Both the position numbers and the translations under genes were made by a program. The notes beneath the pieces were generated by a model. The model searched no databases. It saw only the letters and a list, made by a program, of their open reading frames with translations, and had not been told where the DNA came from. Below, piece after piece: positions 54,701 through 62,972 of a DNA stretch of 64,000 nt. Position 1 is the first letter of the stretch, and the number at the start of each line of letters is the position of its first letter. Source of the DNA: Paracoccus sp. MA (lineage in GTDB: Bacteria > Pseudomonadota > Alphaproteobacteria > Rhodobacterales > Rhodobacteraceae); the NCBI RefSeq assembly GCF_020990385.1, contig NZ_CP087597.1, positions 85,001 to 149,000 on the forward strand, read 5' to 3'.

Positions 54701-56423
54701 CCAGAAGCGCGCTGGTTGCCGTGCGGGCCTCATCGGGTCGGTTTCCAGCCGCGATCAGGACCGCATGGAGTGTCGCACATTCCTCTAGGTTTCCCGGTGC
54801 GGGCCGTCCGGCTGACTCCGCCACGCGGGCCGCCGTCTCGTGCAGGGTCATGACCGCATCGGCCGCGCGTGCCAGATCGGGTTCGAGCCGTTGAAGGTCC
54901 GTGGGCTGCAGCGCGGTCGCCCCGACCCCGAAGAACGGGTGCTCGGCGCGCGGGCCGGTCCGGGCCAGCAGCTCCGCATAGGTCGCGATCCGGTCTGAGT
55001 GTTCGCGGCGCGTCGCATCGTCCAAGTCGGCCAAGCCCTCGCGTGGGAGCCGTGGCGGGGGCGCGTCCTTGCCGACGAAACGGGCGATCTCGGCCATCGC
55101 GCGGAACGGGGTGAACCCGTAGCCCGGAACCGGCTGATGCAGCAGGTCCGCCACTCCGTTCAGCCGATCACGCGCTTCGCGCAGCGCGTCTGGCGATCCG
55201 GGCATCTCGGGGATAGCCGCGCCGGCCGCCAGCGTGCGCGCCAGCTCGTCCAGAAATGCCCGCTTGTTGGCGGCGCGCGAGTGGATCTCGAGGCAGAGAT
55301 CCCCGAGCCCCACCTTGCGCAGGCGGTCATGCACGACCGAGAGCGCGGCCATCTTCTCTGCCACGAAGAGGACCCGTTTTCCGTCATGGGCCGCCGCGGC
55401 GATGATGTTCGCGATCGTCTGGGACTTGCCCGTGCCGGGCGGTCCCTGCACGACGAGATTGCGACCGGCGCGCACCTCTTCGATCACGCGGGTCTGCGAG
55501 GCATCCGCGGGAACCACGTGCAGAAGGTGGCCGGGTTCCAGCCGCGGGTCGAGCCGTTCCTGTGGGCCGAAGAGGGGAGAGGACCGCTCGAACCCGCCGT
55601 CGAGTAGCCCGGCCAAGACCGGATGCGACTCGAAGGCGTCCTCGGGCCAATGCTCCGGTTCCAGGTCCCGCATCATCAGGAGCTTCGAGAAAGAGAAGAA
55701 GCCCAGCTGCATCCCGTCCCGGTCGATCGACCATCGCGCGCGCCCCTCGATACGGTCGGAGAGCTCTTCGAAATAGGACTCGGGACTGAAGTTCTCGTCA
55801 TCAAGGATTTCGGGCAGCTCGAACCCGAAATCCGCGCGCAGCCGTTCCTGCAGGGGCAGGTTGGTGACGATCTCAGTATCGCGGGCGCGCAGGTTGAAGG
55901 TGGCGCGCCTGTCATCTCGGACGAGTTCGACGGGCACAAGGATCAGGGGAGACTCGCGCATGACATCTGAGCTGTCGCTCTCGTACCAGCGCAGGAACCC
56001 CATCGCGAGGTAGAGGATGTTGAAGCCCTGCTCCTCTTCCGCGGTTCGTGCGTCTGTGAAAAGACGCAGGAGGCGGCGCTGCAGAGCCTCGGGGCCGAGC
56101 CGGGTCTCCAGCAGCAGGTCCCGATACCGGGCTTCGCGATCGTCAGGGTCTTCCGCATCATTGGCCAACGCTAGGAGAAGCGGCTCATCCTCGGGCTGCT
56201 CCTCCTCTTCCTCATCGCGGGGCTGGAAACGCATCTTTTTTCCTTGCGTCTTCAGCAGCTCGAAAACGTTCGCGCTTCGCTCCTCGACGATGTCGAGCAC
56301 GTTGGCGCGCTTCGCGGAGCGGTTGACATGAATGAGGCGGTTTCTGGTTCCCGTTTCCACGAGCCGGCGCCGGGCGTCCTCGAGCAGACCGGAGAGGTTG
56401 GTGGAGCGGGGTTGATCTTGCAT
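51762..56423 (-). CDS. DUF4011-SF1 helicase-Vsr/MTES_1575-like nuclease-DUF3320 defence protein
   Basis: 1553 aa from ATG 56423 (GGAAG site); an in-frame TTG at 56438 is possible. The DUF4011-type N-terminus (LSGLLEDARRRLVETGTRNRLIHVNRSAKRANVLDIVEE) is followed by SF1 helicase motif I QGPPGTGKSQT (about 327), with motif II LIDEASQVRPEDA (about 935) after a 600-residue helical insert. Motifs III-VI follow (GDQKQLPPTSFFD, HYRSRDPSLI, NIENVQGDERDVILISVGYG, NVLFSRARTRCIVF). A Vsr/DUF559-like nuclease (about 1262-1330, DHQVGAAGFRIDLGV...YILAVECDG) and DUF3320 C-terminus come last. I associate this architecture with the HheA-type of helicase-nuclease defence proteins. It lies 26 nt after hsdR, same strand. 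Confidence 0.88.
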   Translation of the reverse strand: MQDQPRSTNLSGLLEDARRRLVETGTRNRLIHVNRSAKRANVLDIVEERSANVFELLKTQGKKMRFQPRDEEEEEQPEDEPLLLALANDAEDPDDREARYRDLLLETRLGPEALQRRLLRLFTDARTAEEEQGFNILYLAMGFLRWYESDSSDVMRESPLILVPVELVRDDRRATFNLRARDTEIVTNLPLQERLRADFGFELPEILDDENFSPESYFEELSDRIEGRARWSIDRDGMQLGFFSFSKLLMMRDLEPEHWPEDAFESHPVLAGLLDGGFERSSPLFGPQERLDPRLEPGHLLHVVPADASQTRVIEEVRAGRNLVVQGPPGTGKSQTIANIIAAAAHDGKRVLFVAEKMAALSVVHDRLRKVGLGDLCLEIHSRAANKRAFLDELARTLAAGAAIPEMPGSPDALREARDRLNGVADLLHQPVPGYGFTPFRAMAEIARFVGKDAPPPRLPREGLADLDDATRREHSDRIATYAELLARTGPRAEHPFFGVGATALQPTDLQRLEPDLARAADAVMTLHETAARVAESAGRPAPGNLEECATLHAVLIAAGNRPDEARTATSALLAHAGDLRLGEALAAGSTWAAARDDAGATFTEAAFGMDPASLRARLAPGVGSFWSRLFGPYRGASRELATLLSGALPKSPADRLRLVDTLITVRGLRKTLAEEEGFLSSLLGPEWRGERTPFAALQAQAAWLARLTEIAPINTSEALDRICAAANAATELAPALDAARAALAALEDRLALVWDEQSLAGIEARIIGMRDGIRRYGEWSRLSALSARLEADGLAPLLALLDEGVIKPENAVDEFLYASAEARWEAARAALPDLDGLAHLDRHALVETFRGLEEARMEETRRLVRAKHLAQLPAGASGQMGFLRGEMAKQRRHKPIRQIMRAAGQMVQRIKPVLLMSPISIAQYLPPGSTEFDLLLIDEASQVRPEDALGAIARCRQIVVVGDQKQLPPTSFFDRVAGSDEEDYGEDEDEIKTASATEMESVLTLCEARGLNPAMLEWHYRSRDPSLITVNNAEFYEHRLILPPSPVQNDPDYGLAFRRVPGVYSSRSRGGGRPGTNRIEAEAVARAVAEHARSRPDLSLGVVAFSKAQSDMLTEVLEIARREDEILDAFLREGRSEDVFVKNIENVQGDERDVILISVGYGPSEPNGRLASMSFGPVNGEGGERRLNVLFSRARTRCIVFCSFDPNDIDTSRTSRDGPRVLKRFLEFARSGQLAQPEASGAPADSPFEDDVASVIRNMGYPCDHQVGAAGFRIDLGVRHPDQPGRYILAVECDGSAYHSALWARERDRLRQDVLEGLGWRFHRVWSTDWFHRRHAEIDRLRAALKEAAQADGPHYTGANREGLQPVEEPAETAPDLETMLPPPPELSAPAYEVSSFTVKVSFEPHEAPLHLLSDLVTKIVQAEGPIHRDLIARRVAEAFGKSRTGRRIREASDRALASAMRSGGIVADREFAMTKAQQDDPPVRDRSAPNAPGTAGHLPPGEIRAAAARVVAESGDMPREELIVATARLLGFARVGADLRGVIDGTLSKHV

Positions 56424-56449
56424 ATGCCTATCTTCCAAAAATCGATCAC

Positions 56450-59400
56450 TTACTCATTCAGGCTGAGCGCTTCACCCCGTTTCAGGATCTCGTAGATCAC
56501 CCCCTCGAGGATCGGCAGGGCTTGCCTGTCTTTGCTCAGCAGCAGTGTCGCAAGTGAATTATGCGAGGACATTGCTCGAACCACGGCTGCTTGGACGGCG
56601 CCGGGCAGGTTCCCCTTCATCGCCTGATCTTTACTGTTCTTGTTGATCTGGGCCATCACGACCGGGTTCTCGCGGGTGATCGCCGCGACCTGGTTAACGA
56701 AGGCCACCTGGTCCTCAAGCGGGGTCGCCTCGCCGAATAGGCTGTTCAGCCGCTCAATTAGCTCCTGCATATACACGGGCAGAGCGCCGGGTCGTGAGCC
56801 GCCACCACCGCCCTTCACTGGGTCGAGAGTGGGCGGCTCCTGGTCTTCGCCTTCACTTGTCGGTTCCCGCTCTTCGATGTCGTAGCCGGTCAGCGCGATG
56901 CCGTGCAGGTCGATCTCGGCTGCAGGCACTCCGTCGAGCCGGTTTGCCAACAGCTTTGAGAAAGCGGCAAAAGTCTCCAGTTCTGGGTCCCCGAGGTCTA
57001 CCAGCTGGGCGATGTAGGCGTAGAGCCGTCCGAACCGGGACAAGCCAGACTTGAAGTCGGTAAGGGAAACGATCGCTGTTTCGACCTGCTCGCGTTCGTG
57101 GTCGGCACGCTTCATCCCATCGTCGTTCCCGGCGCTCTTCGCGCGCTGCCAAGCATCCTCCGCCGCGGCCGCACGCTCCCGCAGCTCGGACAAGCGCCGG
57201 TTGTAAGCATCCGTCGGCTCCTGCGTCGCGGCGTACATTGCCTTGTGCGCCGCCTCGTCGTCGTTCCCGGTCGCAGCAGACGCAGCGGTCCGGAAACGGG
57301 CGCGCTGGAAGTCGAGAATATGGGTGCCGTCGTAGATACCCTGATCGTCGAGAAACTCCTTCAGGTCGTAGATGACGTTGAGGTCCTGAACTTCTTCGAT
57401 CCGCGCGCCCCGGTCGTACTGGGCGAAGGCGGCCCGCACCACGTCGGGATCATTCACGAAATCGATGATGAAGGTCTGATCCTTGCCCGGGAAGGTCCGG
57501 TTCAGGCGCGAGAAGGTCTGGACGATCTCCACCGCATTCGCGATCTTCTTGTCCACGTACATTGCGACCAGCTTGGGCTGGTCGAAGCCGGTCTGGAATT
57601 TGTTTGCTACCAGCATGACCCGGTATTCTGGCCGGTCGAAGACGTGGCGCAGATCCTTGCCGCCTGCCTCCGGGTTCATGTTCGCCTCAGTGAACTCGGC
57701 GTCCTCCTCGACGACGAAAGCGTCCCCGTAGAGCAGATCGTCGTTCGGGTGCATCACCTCGCGCCCGGTCAGCTTGCCGGAGAAGGCTACAAGGGTTCGG
57801 ATGTGTCCGTATTCCGGGTTCGCTGCGATGAAGGCGTCGAAGGCTCGCTTGTACCGGACCGCAGAGGCCCGGGAGCTGGTGACCACCATCGCCTTGGCCT
57901 TCCCGTCCAAAAGGTGGGCCACGTTCTTCGAGAAGTGCTCGATGATGAAGCGGACTTTCTGGGTGACGTTGGTCGGGTGGAGCGTCATCCATTTCGCCAG
58001 CGCCCGCTTGGCGGCCTTCCCGTCGACCCGCTTCTCCTCGACGATCTCCTGTCCAAGGTTGAAGGCGGTCTTGTAGGGAACATAGCCGCGCAGAACGTCC
58101 AGAATAAATCCCTCCTCGATCGCCTGGCGCATCTCGTACTTGTGGAACGAGACCGGCAGGTTGTCGTCCGATGCAGGCTTGGTCGGATCTGCCGGGCGCC
58201 CGAAAAGCATCATGGTCGAGTGCTTCGGGGTCGCGGTGAAGGCGAAATGGGAGACGTTCGACGGGCGCTTCCGGGCCCGCTGGATTTCCAGCAGGATATC
58301 TTCGACCGTCATCTCCTCTGCGTCCTTCCGGGCCGACAGGGCCAGCGTCGCCTGAAGCTTCGACGCGGTGTTTCCGGTCTGCGAGTTGTGCGCCTCGTCG
58401 ATGATCACCGCGAAGTTCCGGTCCCGCAGGGACGTCTCCGTCAGGATCGCCTCCATGGCGAAGGGGAAGGTCTGGATCGTCACCACGATGATCGGGGTGC
58501 CCTTCAGCATCGCCTCGCTCAGCTGGTCGCTCTTCGACTTCGACGAGGTCTCCCGGTCGATCGCGGCGATCAGCCCTTTCTGGTGGTCGATCTGTTGGAC
58601 CGCGTCCTGCAACTGACCGTCCAGGACGTTCCGGTCCGTCACGATGATCACCGTGTCGAAGATCGGCGTCCCGTCGTCCCGGCGCAGCTTCACCAGGTCA
58701 TGCGCCGTCCAGGCGATTGTCGAGGTCTTGCCTGAGCCCGCGCTGTGCTCGCAAAGGTAGGGGTGCCCGGGCCCCTTTTCCTTGGCGTCGGCGATCATCT
58801 TGTTGACCGCGTCGAACTGGTGGAACCGGGGGAAGATCAGGGTCTCCTTGACCGACCAGTTTCCCTTCAGGTCGACCACGTTCTTCTTCTCGACATAGAC
58901 GAAGCTGTGGAAGATCCGCAGGAACGCGTCGGGCTGGCAGATCTCCTCCCAGAAATAGGCGACGGGGTATTCCCCGTCGGCCCGTGCCGGGTTTCGCGCG
59001 CGGCCGCTGTCGCCCTTGTTGAAGGGCAGGAAGAAGGTGTCCTCGCCCGCGAGCTTCGTGGTCATCCAGATCTCGCTGTCGGACATCGCGAAATGGACCA
59101 CCGCGCCACGATGCTGCGTCAGGAGCGGGTGCTTGCGTTTCGTGACCGGGTCCACGGGCAAGCGGTCGCGCCGGTACTGGGCTTTCGCGTGCTCCACCGA
59201 CTGGGTGAAATCCGTCTTCAGCTCGACCGTCGCCAACGGCAGGCCGTTCAGGAACAGGCCGAGGTCGATGGCGAGCTCGCGGCCCGGGTGATACTTCAGC
59301 TGAGGCACCACCCGCAGCCGGTTCGACGCGTAGCGGTGCAGGACCTTCTCGTTGCGCTGATCCTCGGGCGCGGCCTCGGACAAGTCCAGATGCCCCGCGC

Positions 59401-59680
59401 CAGCGATGGAGAAGCCCCGGCGCAGGGTCTGCACCATCCCCTGTTTCTCCAGCGCGGTCTCCAGCCGGTCCATGACGACCTTCAGGGTCTTGTCGCCGTT
59501 CATCGAATGAAGCCGGTCCCATTTCTGGGGCTGGGTGGCGCGCAGCCAGGCTTCCAGGTCCTCCGGATACATGGCGCGGTCCGCGTCATAGGCGTCGGAG
59601 GCGCCGACCAGCCAGCCAGCCGCGGCGAGCTTGCCAACGATATGGGCCTCGAGGTGCTTCTCGTGATGCAGGTCGCTCAT
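56450..59680 (-). CDS. hsdR: Type I restriction enzyme R subunit
   Basis: 1076 aa. N-terminal PD-(D/E)XK-type nuclease region (GRELAIDLGLFLNGLPLATVELKTDF; the Asp and Glu-x-Lys catalytic residues). SF2 translocase with Walker A HSAGSGKTST (about 310), motif II IIDEAHNSQTG (about 424), SAT-like motif III FTATPKH and later motifs (NKFQTGFDQPKLVAMYVDKK, QTFSRLNRTFPGK). This subunit translocates and cuts unmodified DNA when bound to HsdM2S. Its ATG overlaps the hsdS stop by 4 nt, so the set is one operon. Confidence 0.96.
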   Translation of the reverse strand: MSDLHHEKHLEAHIVGKLAAAGWLVGASDAYDADRAMYPEDLEAWLRATQPQKWDRLHSMNGDKTLKVVMDRLETALEKQGMVQTLRRGFSIAGAGHLDLSEAAPEDQRNEKVLHRYASNRLRVVPQLKYHPGRELAIDLGLFLNGLPLATVELKTDFTQSVEHAKAQYRRDRLPVDPVTKRKHPLLTQHRGAVVHFAMSDSEIWMTTKLAGEDTFFLPFNKGDSGRARNPARADGEYPVAYFWEEICQPDAFLRIFHSFVYVEKKNVVDLKGNWSVKETLIFPRFHQFDAVNKMIADAKEKGPGHPYLCEHSAGSGKTSTIAWTAHDLVKLRRDDGTPIFDTVIIVTDRNVLDGQLQDAVQQIDHQKGLIAAIDRETSSKSKSDQLSEAMLKGTPIIVVTIQTFPFAMEAILTETSLRDRNFAVIIDEAHNSQTGNTASKLQATLALSARKDAEEMTVEDILLEIQRARKRPSNVSHFAFTATPKHSTMMLFGRPADPTKPASDDNLPVSFHKYEMRQAIEEGFILDVLRGYVPYKTAFNLGQEIVEEKRVDGKAAKRALAKWMTLHPTNVTQKVRFIIEHFSKNVAHLLDGKAKAMVVTSSRASAVRYKRAFDAFIAANPEYGHIRTLVAFSGKLTGREVMHPNDDLLYGDAFVVEEDAEFTEANMNPEAGGKDLRHVFDRPEYRVMLVANKFQTGFDQPKLVAMYVDKKIANAVEIVQTFSRLNRTFPGKDQTFIIDFVNDPDVVRAAFAQYDRGARIEEVQDLNVIYDLKEFLDDQGIYDGTHILDFQRARFRTAASAATGNDDEAAHKAMYAATQEPTDAYNRRLSELRERAAAAEDAWQRAKSAGNDDGMKRADHEREQVETAIVSLTDFKSGLSRFGRLYAYIAQLVDLGDPELETFAAFSKLLANRLDGVPAAEIDLHGIALTGYDIEEREPTSEGEDQEPPTLDPVKGGGGGSRPGALPVYMQELIERLNSLFGEATPLEDQVAFVNQVAAITRENPVVMAQINKNSKDQAMKGNLPGAVQAAVVRAMSSHNSLATLLLSKDRQALPILEGVIYEILKRGEALSLNE

Positions 59681-60963
59681 GCAGCACGCCTCACGTCGAT
59701 CTTGCCGGTGACGGCGGCGGTGATCAGGGCGGAACGCTTCTCGCGGAGAAGGTCGATGCTGCGCTCGGTCAGGGCGATCAGGCCGTCGATGCGAGACACT
59801 TCGTGCTCAATCTGACGCGCAATCTCCACTTGCTCTTCGTGCGGAGGGACAGGAAAGCGAACAGTTCTTAGATCGTCTTGGGAAATCTTCATTCGGATGG
59901 TATTCATCTGGCCCGTACCGCTGATTTTCATCAGGATACCCTTGCCAAAGCGAAGTAGCCCCTTCTGGAATCCACTGTTCATGAATATTTTCTCGAAGAA
60001 TGGAACATATACGTCATCGTTTTTCGGATAGAGCGAATAGTATACGGGGCTGATCGCACCATAGTATTTTGATCGCCCCACTGCGCCAACGATCACGTTC
60101 ATACTGTTTAGGACGATATCCCCCTCGTGCGCGATCTTGTATGCAGTCAGGTCGTCCTTGCTCTTATTTCCGCCGCGGCCCTCTTCCGTGTATGGAGTGA
60201 CGCCATGAGCGATGGACAGGGAAAGAATGTTCTCTGTTTTTACGGGGTCATTCTTCTCATTTCGGAAATTGAAAAAAGCACGCAGAGGCTTGACCTCCCA
60301 GTGCACAGGTATTTCACCGATCCAAGCTTCTCCCGAGTCTTTGGTCGGCGCATCCGGGTCAAAACCCTTGGTGACCGCATGGGTGATCACGGCCGCCCGC
60401 TTTTCCTTCAGCAGCGCGATGAACCGGGTCTTCTTCTCGATCAGGCCGTCAATCAGGCCGGTTTCGCGTTCGAGGTAGCGGGCGATGGCGACCTGATCCT
60501 CCTCTGAAGGTACTGGAAGCTTGATGTCTCCCAGTGTTGAAGGGTTGATCGCCGGATAACTTATCCCGGTTGAGCGCGCGACAACCTCTTCGATGAAAGG
60601 CTGTGAGTGAACCGCATAAAAAAGGAAGGTCGGGTCGACGCCTGAAACAGGACGGCAAACCGCGAAGCCGGTCGAAGCGATGTTTTTGTCGTCCTCCCGG
60701 CCAATCCGCGCGATAGCTCGTAGATAGGTCCGCACGGTCGAAATAATTAGATCGTTTTCCCGGACCAGTTTCCGAGCGCGGCTTGGCGCATCCGAAAAGG
60801 TGACCGACTGCTTTGTCGTGATGCCCTTTCCATAAACAACACTTCCGATATCTATGTAATCAAAACGAAAATCAGGATTAGTCGTTTCAGATAAGCTTTC
60901 AGGGTTAAGTCGAGTCACGCTTTTGAGCGGTTTCAACTCGGTCTGCGTGTCGGGCCAGTACAT
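59677..60963 (-). CDS. hsdS: Type I restriction specificity subunit
   Basis: 428 aa with two target-recognition domains, each followed by a conserved coiled spacer: QVAIARYLERETGLIDGLIEKKTRFIALLKEKRAAVITHAVTKG (about 160-205) and QVEIARQIEHEVSRIDGLIALTERSIDLLREKRSALITAAVTGKIDV (about 375-425). It sets the bipartite recognition sequence. The second TRD and linker region have lower GC (60100-60350, and 60780-60910 of the first TRD), as expected for modular exchange. It overlaps hsdR and hsdM by 4 nt or less. Confidence 0.95.
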   Translation of the reverse strand: MYWPDTQTELKPLKSVTRLNPESLSETTNPDFRFDYIDIGSVVYGKGITTKQSVTFSDAPSRARKLVRENDLIISTVRTYLRAIARIGREDDKNIASTGFAVCRPVSGVDPTFLFYAVHSQPFIEEVVARSTGISYPAINPSTLGDIKLPVPSEEDQVAIARYLERETGLIDGLIEKKTRFIALLKEKRAAVITHAVTKGFDPDAPTKDSGEAWIGEIPVHWEVKPLRAFFNFRNEKNDPVKTENILSLSIAHGVTPYTEEGRGGNKSKDDLTAYKIAHEGDIVLNSMNVIVGAVGRSKYYGAISPVYYSLYPKNDDVYVPFFEKIFMNSGFQKGLLRFGKGILMKISGTGQMNTIRMKISQDDLRTVRFPVPPHEEQVEIARQIEHEVSRIDGLIALTERSIDLLREKRSALITAAVTGKIDVRRAA

Positions 60964-62972
60964 CAGTCCGTCACCTCCGCGAGCACCGCCGCGATTTCCG
61001 CTTCGACCGCCTTCAGCTCGGCGTCGATCTCCTCCAGATCGCGGGGCGGCTGGTATTCATAGAAGTAGCGGTTGAAGTTGATCTCATACCCCACGACACC
61101 CACCTGACCGTCGTATTCGTCGCGGAACGCCTCATCCACATAGGCGTCGGGCGCATGGGGCAGCACCTCCTGCGCCATGTAGTCCCGGATGTCGGTACCC
61201 AAGGGGATGTTCTCGAAATCCGTCAGGTCGTCATCGGGGATCACCGCGCCGGATTTGTCCAGAACCGGGTCAAGGTCCGGGTCGCGCACCCCGAACGCCT
61301 TCTGGAACGCCTTGATCAGGGCGGCGTTCACGCGGCCCAGCCCAGCGTCGCGCTTGGCCGCGTTCTTGACCAAGGCCTCGAACCGGTGCCAGCCGTGCGC
61401 CTCGCCCATGTCCGCCTGAAACAGCCCGGTCCAGGCGGCCTGTTCTGTGGGGGACAGCTTGCCCCAGGCGGTTTCGTCCGCAAGCGCGGCCAGCCCCTCG
61501 GGCGAGATCACGATCTTCTTGCGCAGCGGGCGCAGGACCTTCACCCGGCGATAGCCGAAATCGCGGCTGTCGAAGAGGCGGCTTTCCTTCGTCTCGGCGA
61601 AGTCGGAATACATCTGGACGATCTGGCGGATCTGGTCATCCCCGACACGGCGGCGCTTGTTGCCTTCGCTCTTGCGCATGGGCTCGAACAGCGCGGTCGC
61701 GTCGATCAGCTGGACCTTGCCTTTCCGGGCGGCCGGCTTGTTGTTGGACAGAAGCCAGATGTAGGTGCCGATCCCGGTGCGGAAGAAGATCTCGGTCGGC
61801 AGCGCGATGATCGCCTCGACCACGTCCTCCTCCAGCAGGTAGCGCCGGATCTCGGATTCCCCTTGCCCCGCGTTCCCGTTGAAGAGGGGCGAGCCGGACA
61901 GGACGATGGCCGCCCGCCCGCCGCCGCGCTCCGGCGCCTCCAGCTTGCTGAGGAGGTGGAGGAGGAAGAGCATCGACCCGTCGCTGACGCGCGGCAGCTT
62001 CGGGCCGAACCGGCCCTCGAACCCCTTCTCCTGATGCTCCCGGACCACGGCGGCCTGGTCCATCTCCCATTTCTTGCCGAAGGGCGGATTCGAGACGCAG
62101 TAATGGAACCGCTCGTTCGCGAGCTTGTCGTCTGACAGGGTGCTGCCGAGCTTGATGTTCTTCGACAGGTCGCGGCCCGGATCGGACTCGACGGTCTTGA
62201 GCAGCATCGAGGCGAGACAGACCGCGTGGGTTTCCGGTTCCAGCTCCTGGCCGTAGGGAACGATGACCGGAGCGACCGAGTAGCGGTCGCGTAGGGCGTT
62301 CACATGTTCCATCCCATCCGACAGGAAGCCACCGGTGCCGCAGGTGGGGTCATAGAGGGTCCGGATCAGGCCGGGGTTGTCGATGAACATCTGGTCGTCC
62401 GGGTCGAGCAGCAGCTCGATGGCCAGATGCACCACGTCGCGCGGGGTCATGAAGTCTTCGGCCGCCTCGTTCACCTCGGCGCCGAAGCGCCGGATCAGGT
62501 GTTCGTAGACGTTGGACATCACCCGCTCCGGAACCGCGTCCGGGTGAAGATCGATGGCGGCGAAGTTCTGGCAGATCTTGTAGAGGACCCCGGCCTTGTC
62601 CATCCGGGCGAGCGTGTTCGCGAAGTCGAACTGTTCGAAGATCACGCGCGCGTTGTCAGAGAAGGAGGCGATGTAGTCCTCGAGGTTCTGACGGGTGCGG
62701 GTCGCACCGAGGCTGCGCAGGTCGTAGTTCGAGGTGTTGTAGAACGGGTAGCCGGTCTGGGTGCGCAGGATGACGTCGAGGTCTATCCCGCTGTCTTTCA
62801 TCTTCTTGACGGTATCGCGCACCTGATCCCGAGTCGGCTCCAGAACGCATTCCAGGCGGCGCAGGAGGGTGAAGGGCAGAATGACCTTGCCGAAATCGAC
62901 GTGCTTGAAATTCCCCCAGAGGTCGTCCGCGTTTTTCCAGATGAAATCGGCGAGGGCGGTGTTCGTGCTCAT
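60963..62972 (-). CDS. hsdM: Type I restriction modification DNA adenine methylase
   Basis: 669 aa. N6-adenine methylase with AdoMet motif I DPTCGTGGFL (about 207) and catalytic motif IV NPPFGKKW (about 292). The N-terminal HsdM domain reads LADFIWKNADDLWGNFKHVDFGKVILPFTLLRRLECVLEPTRDQV. It is longer than the classical 500-aa HsdM because of the C-terminal region (about 470-669) with coiled segments (LEEIDAELKAVEAEIAAVLAEV). It methylates both strands with HsdS and protects host DNA. The start overlaps the previous gene stop by one base. Confidence 0.95.
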   Translation of the reverse strand: MSTNTALADFIWKNADDLWGNFKHVDFGKVILPFTLLRRLECVLEPTRDQVRDTVKKMKDSGIDLDVILRTQTGYPFYNTSNYDLRSLGATRTRQNLEDYIASFSDNARVIFEQFDFANTLARMDKAGVLYKICQNFAAIDLHPDAVPERVMSNVYEHLIRRFGAEVNEAAEDFMTPRDVVHLAIELLLDPDDQMFIDNPGLIRTLYDPTCGTGGFLSDGMEHVNALRDRYSVAPVIVPYGQELEPETHAVCLASMLLKTVESDPGRDLSKNIKLGSTLSDDKLANERFHYCVSNPPFGKKWEMDQAAVVREHQEKGFEGRFGPKLPRVSDGSMLFLLHLLSKLEAPERGGGRAAIVLSGSPLFNGNAGQGESEIRRYLLEEDVVEAIIALPTEIFFRTGIGTYIWLLSNNKPAARKGKVQLIDATALFEPMRKSEGNKRRRVGDDQIRQIVQMYSDFAETKESRLFDSRDFGYRRVKVLRPLRKKIVISPEGLAALADETAWGKLSPTEQAAWTGLFQADMGEAHGWHRFEALVKNAAKRDAGLGRVNAALIKAFQKAFGVRDPDLDPVLDKSGAVIPDDDLTDFENIPLGTDIRDYMAQEVLPHAPDAYVDEAFRDEYDGQVGVVGYEINFNRYFYEYQPPRDLEEIDAELKAVEAEIAAVLAEVTD

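Noticed and set aside
57098..58735. 545-codon plus-strand frame opposite hsdR
   Set aside because: Antisense of a clear type I R subunit, no motif.
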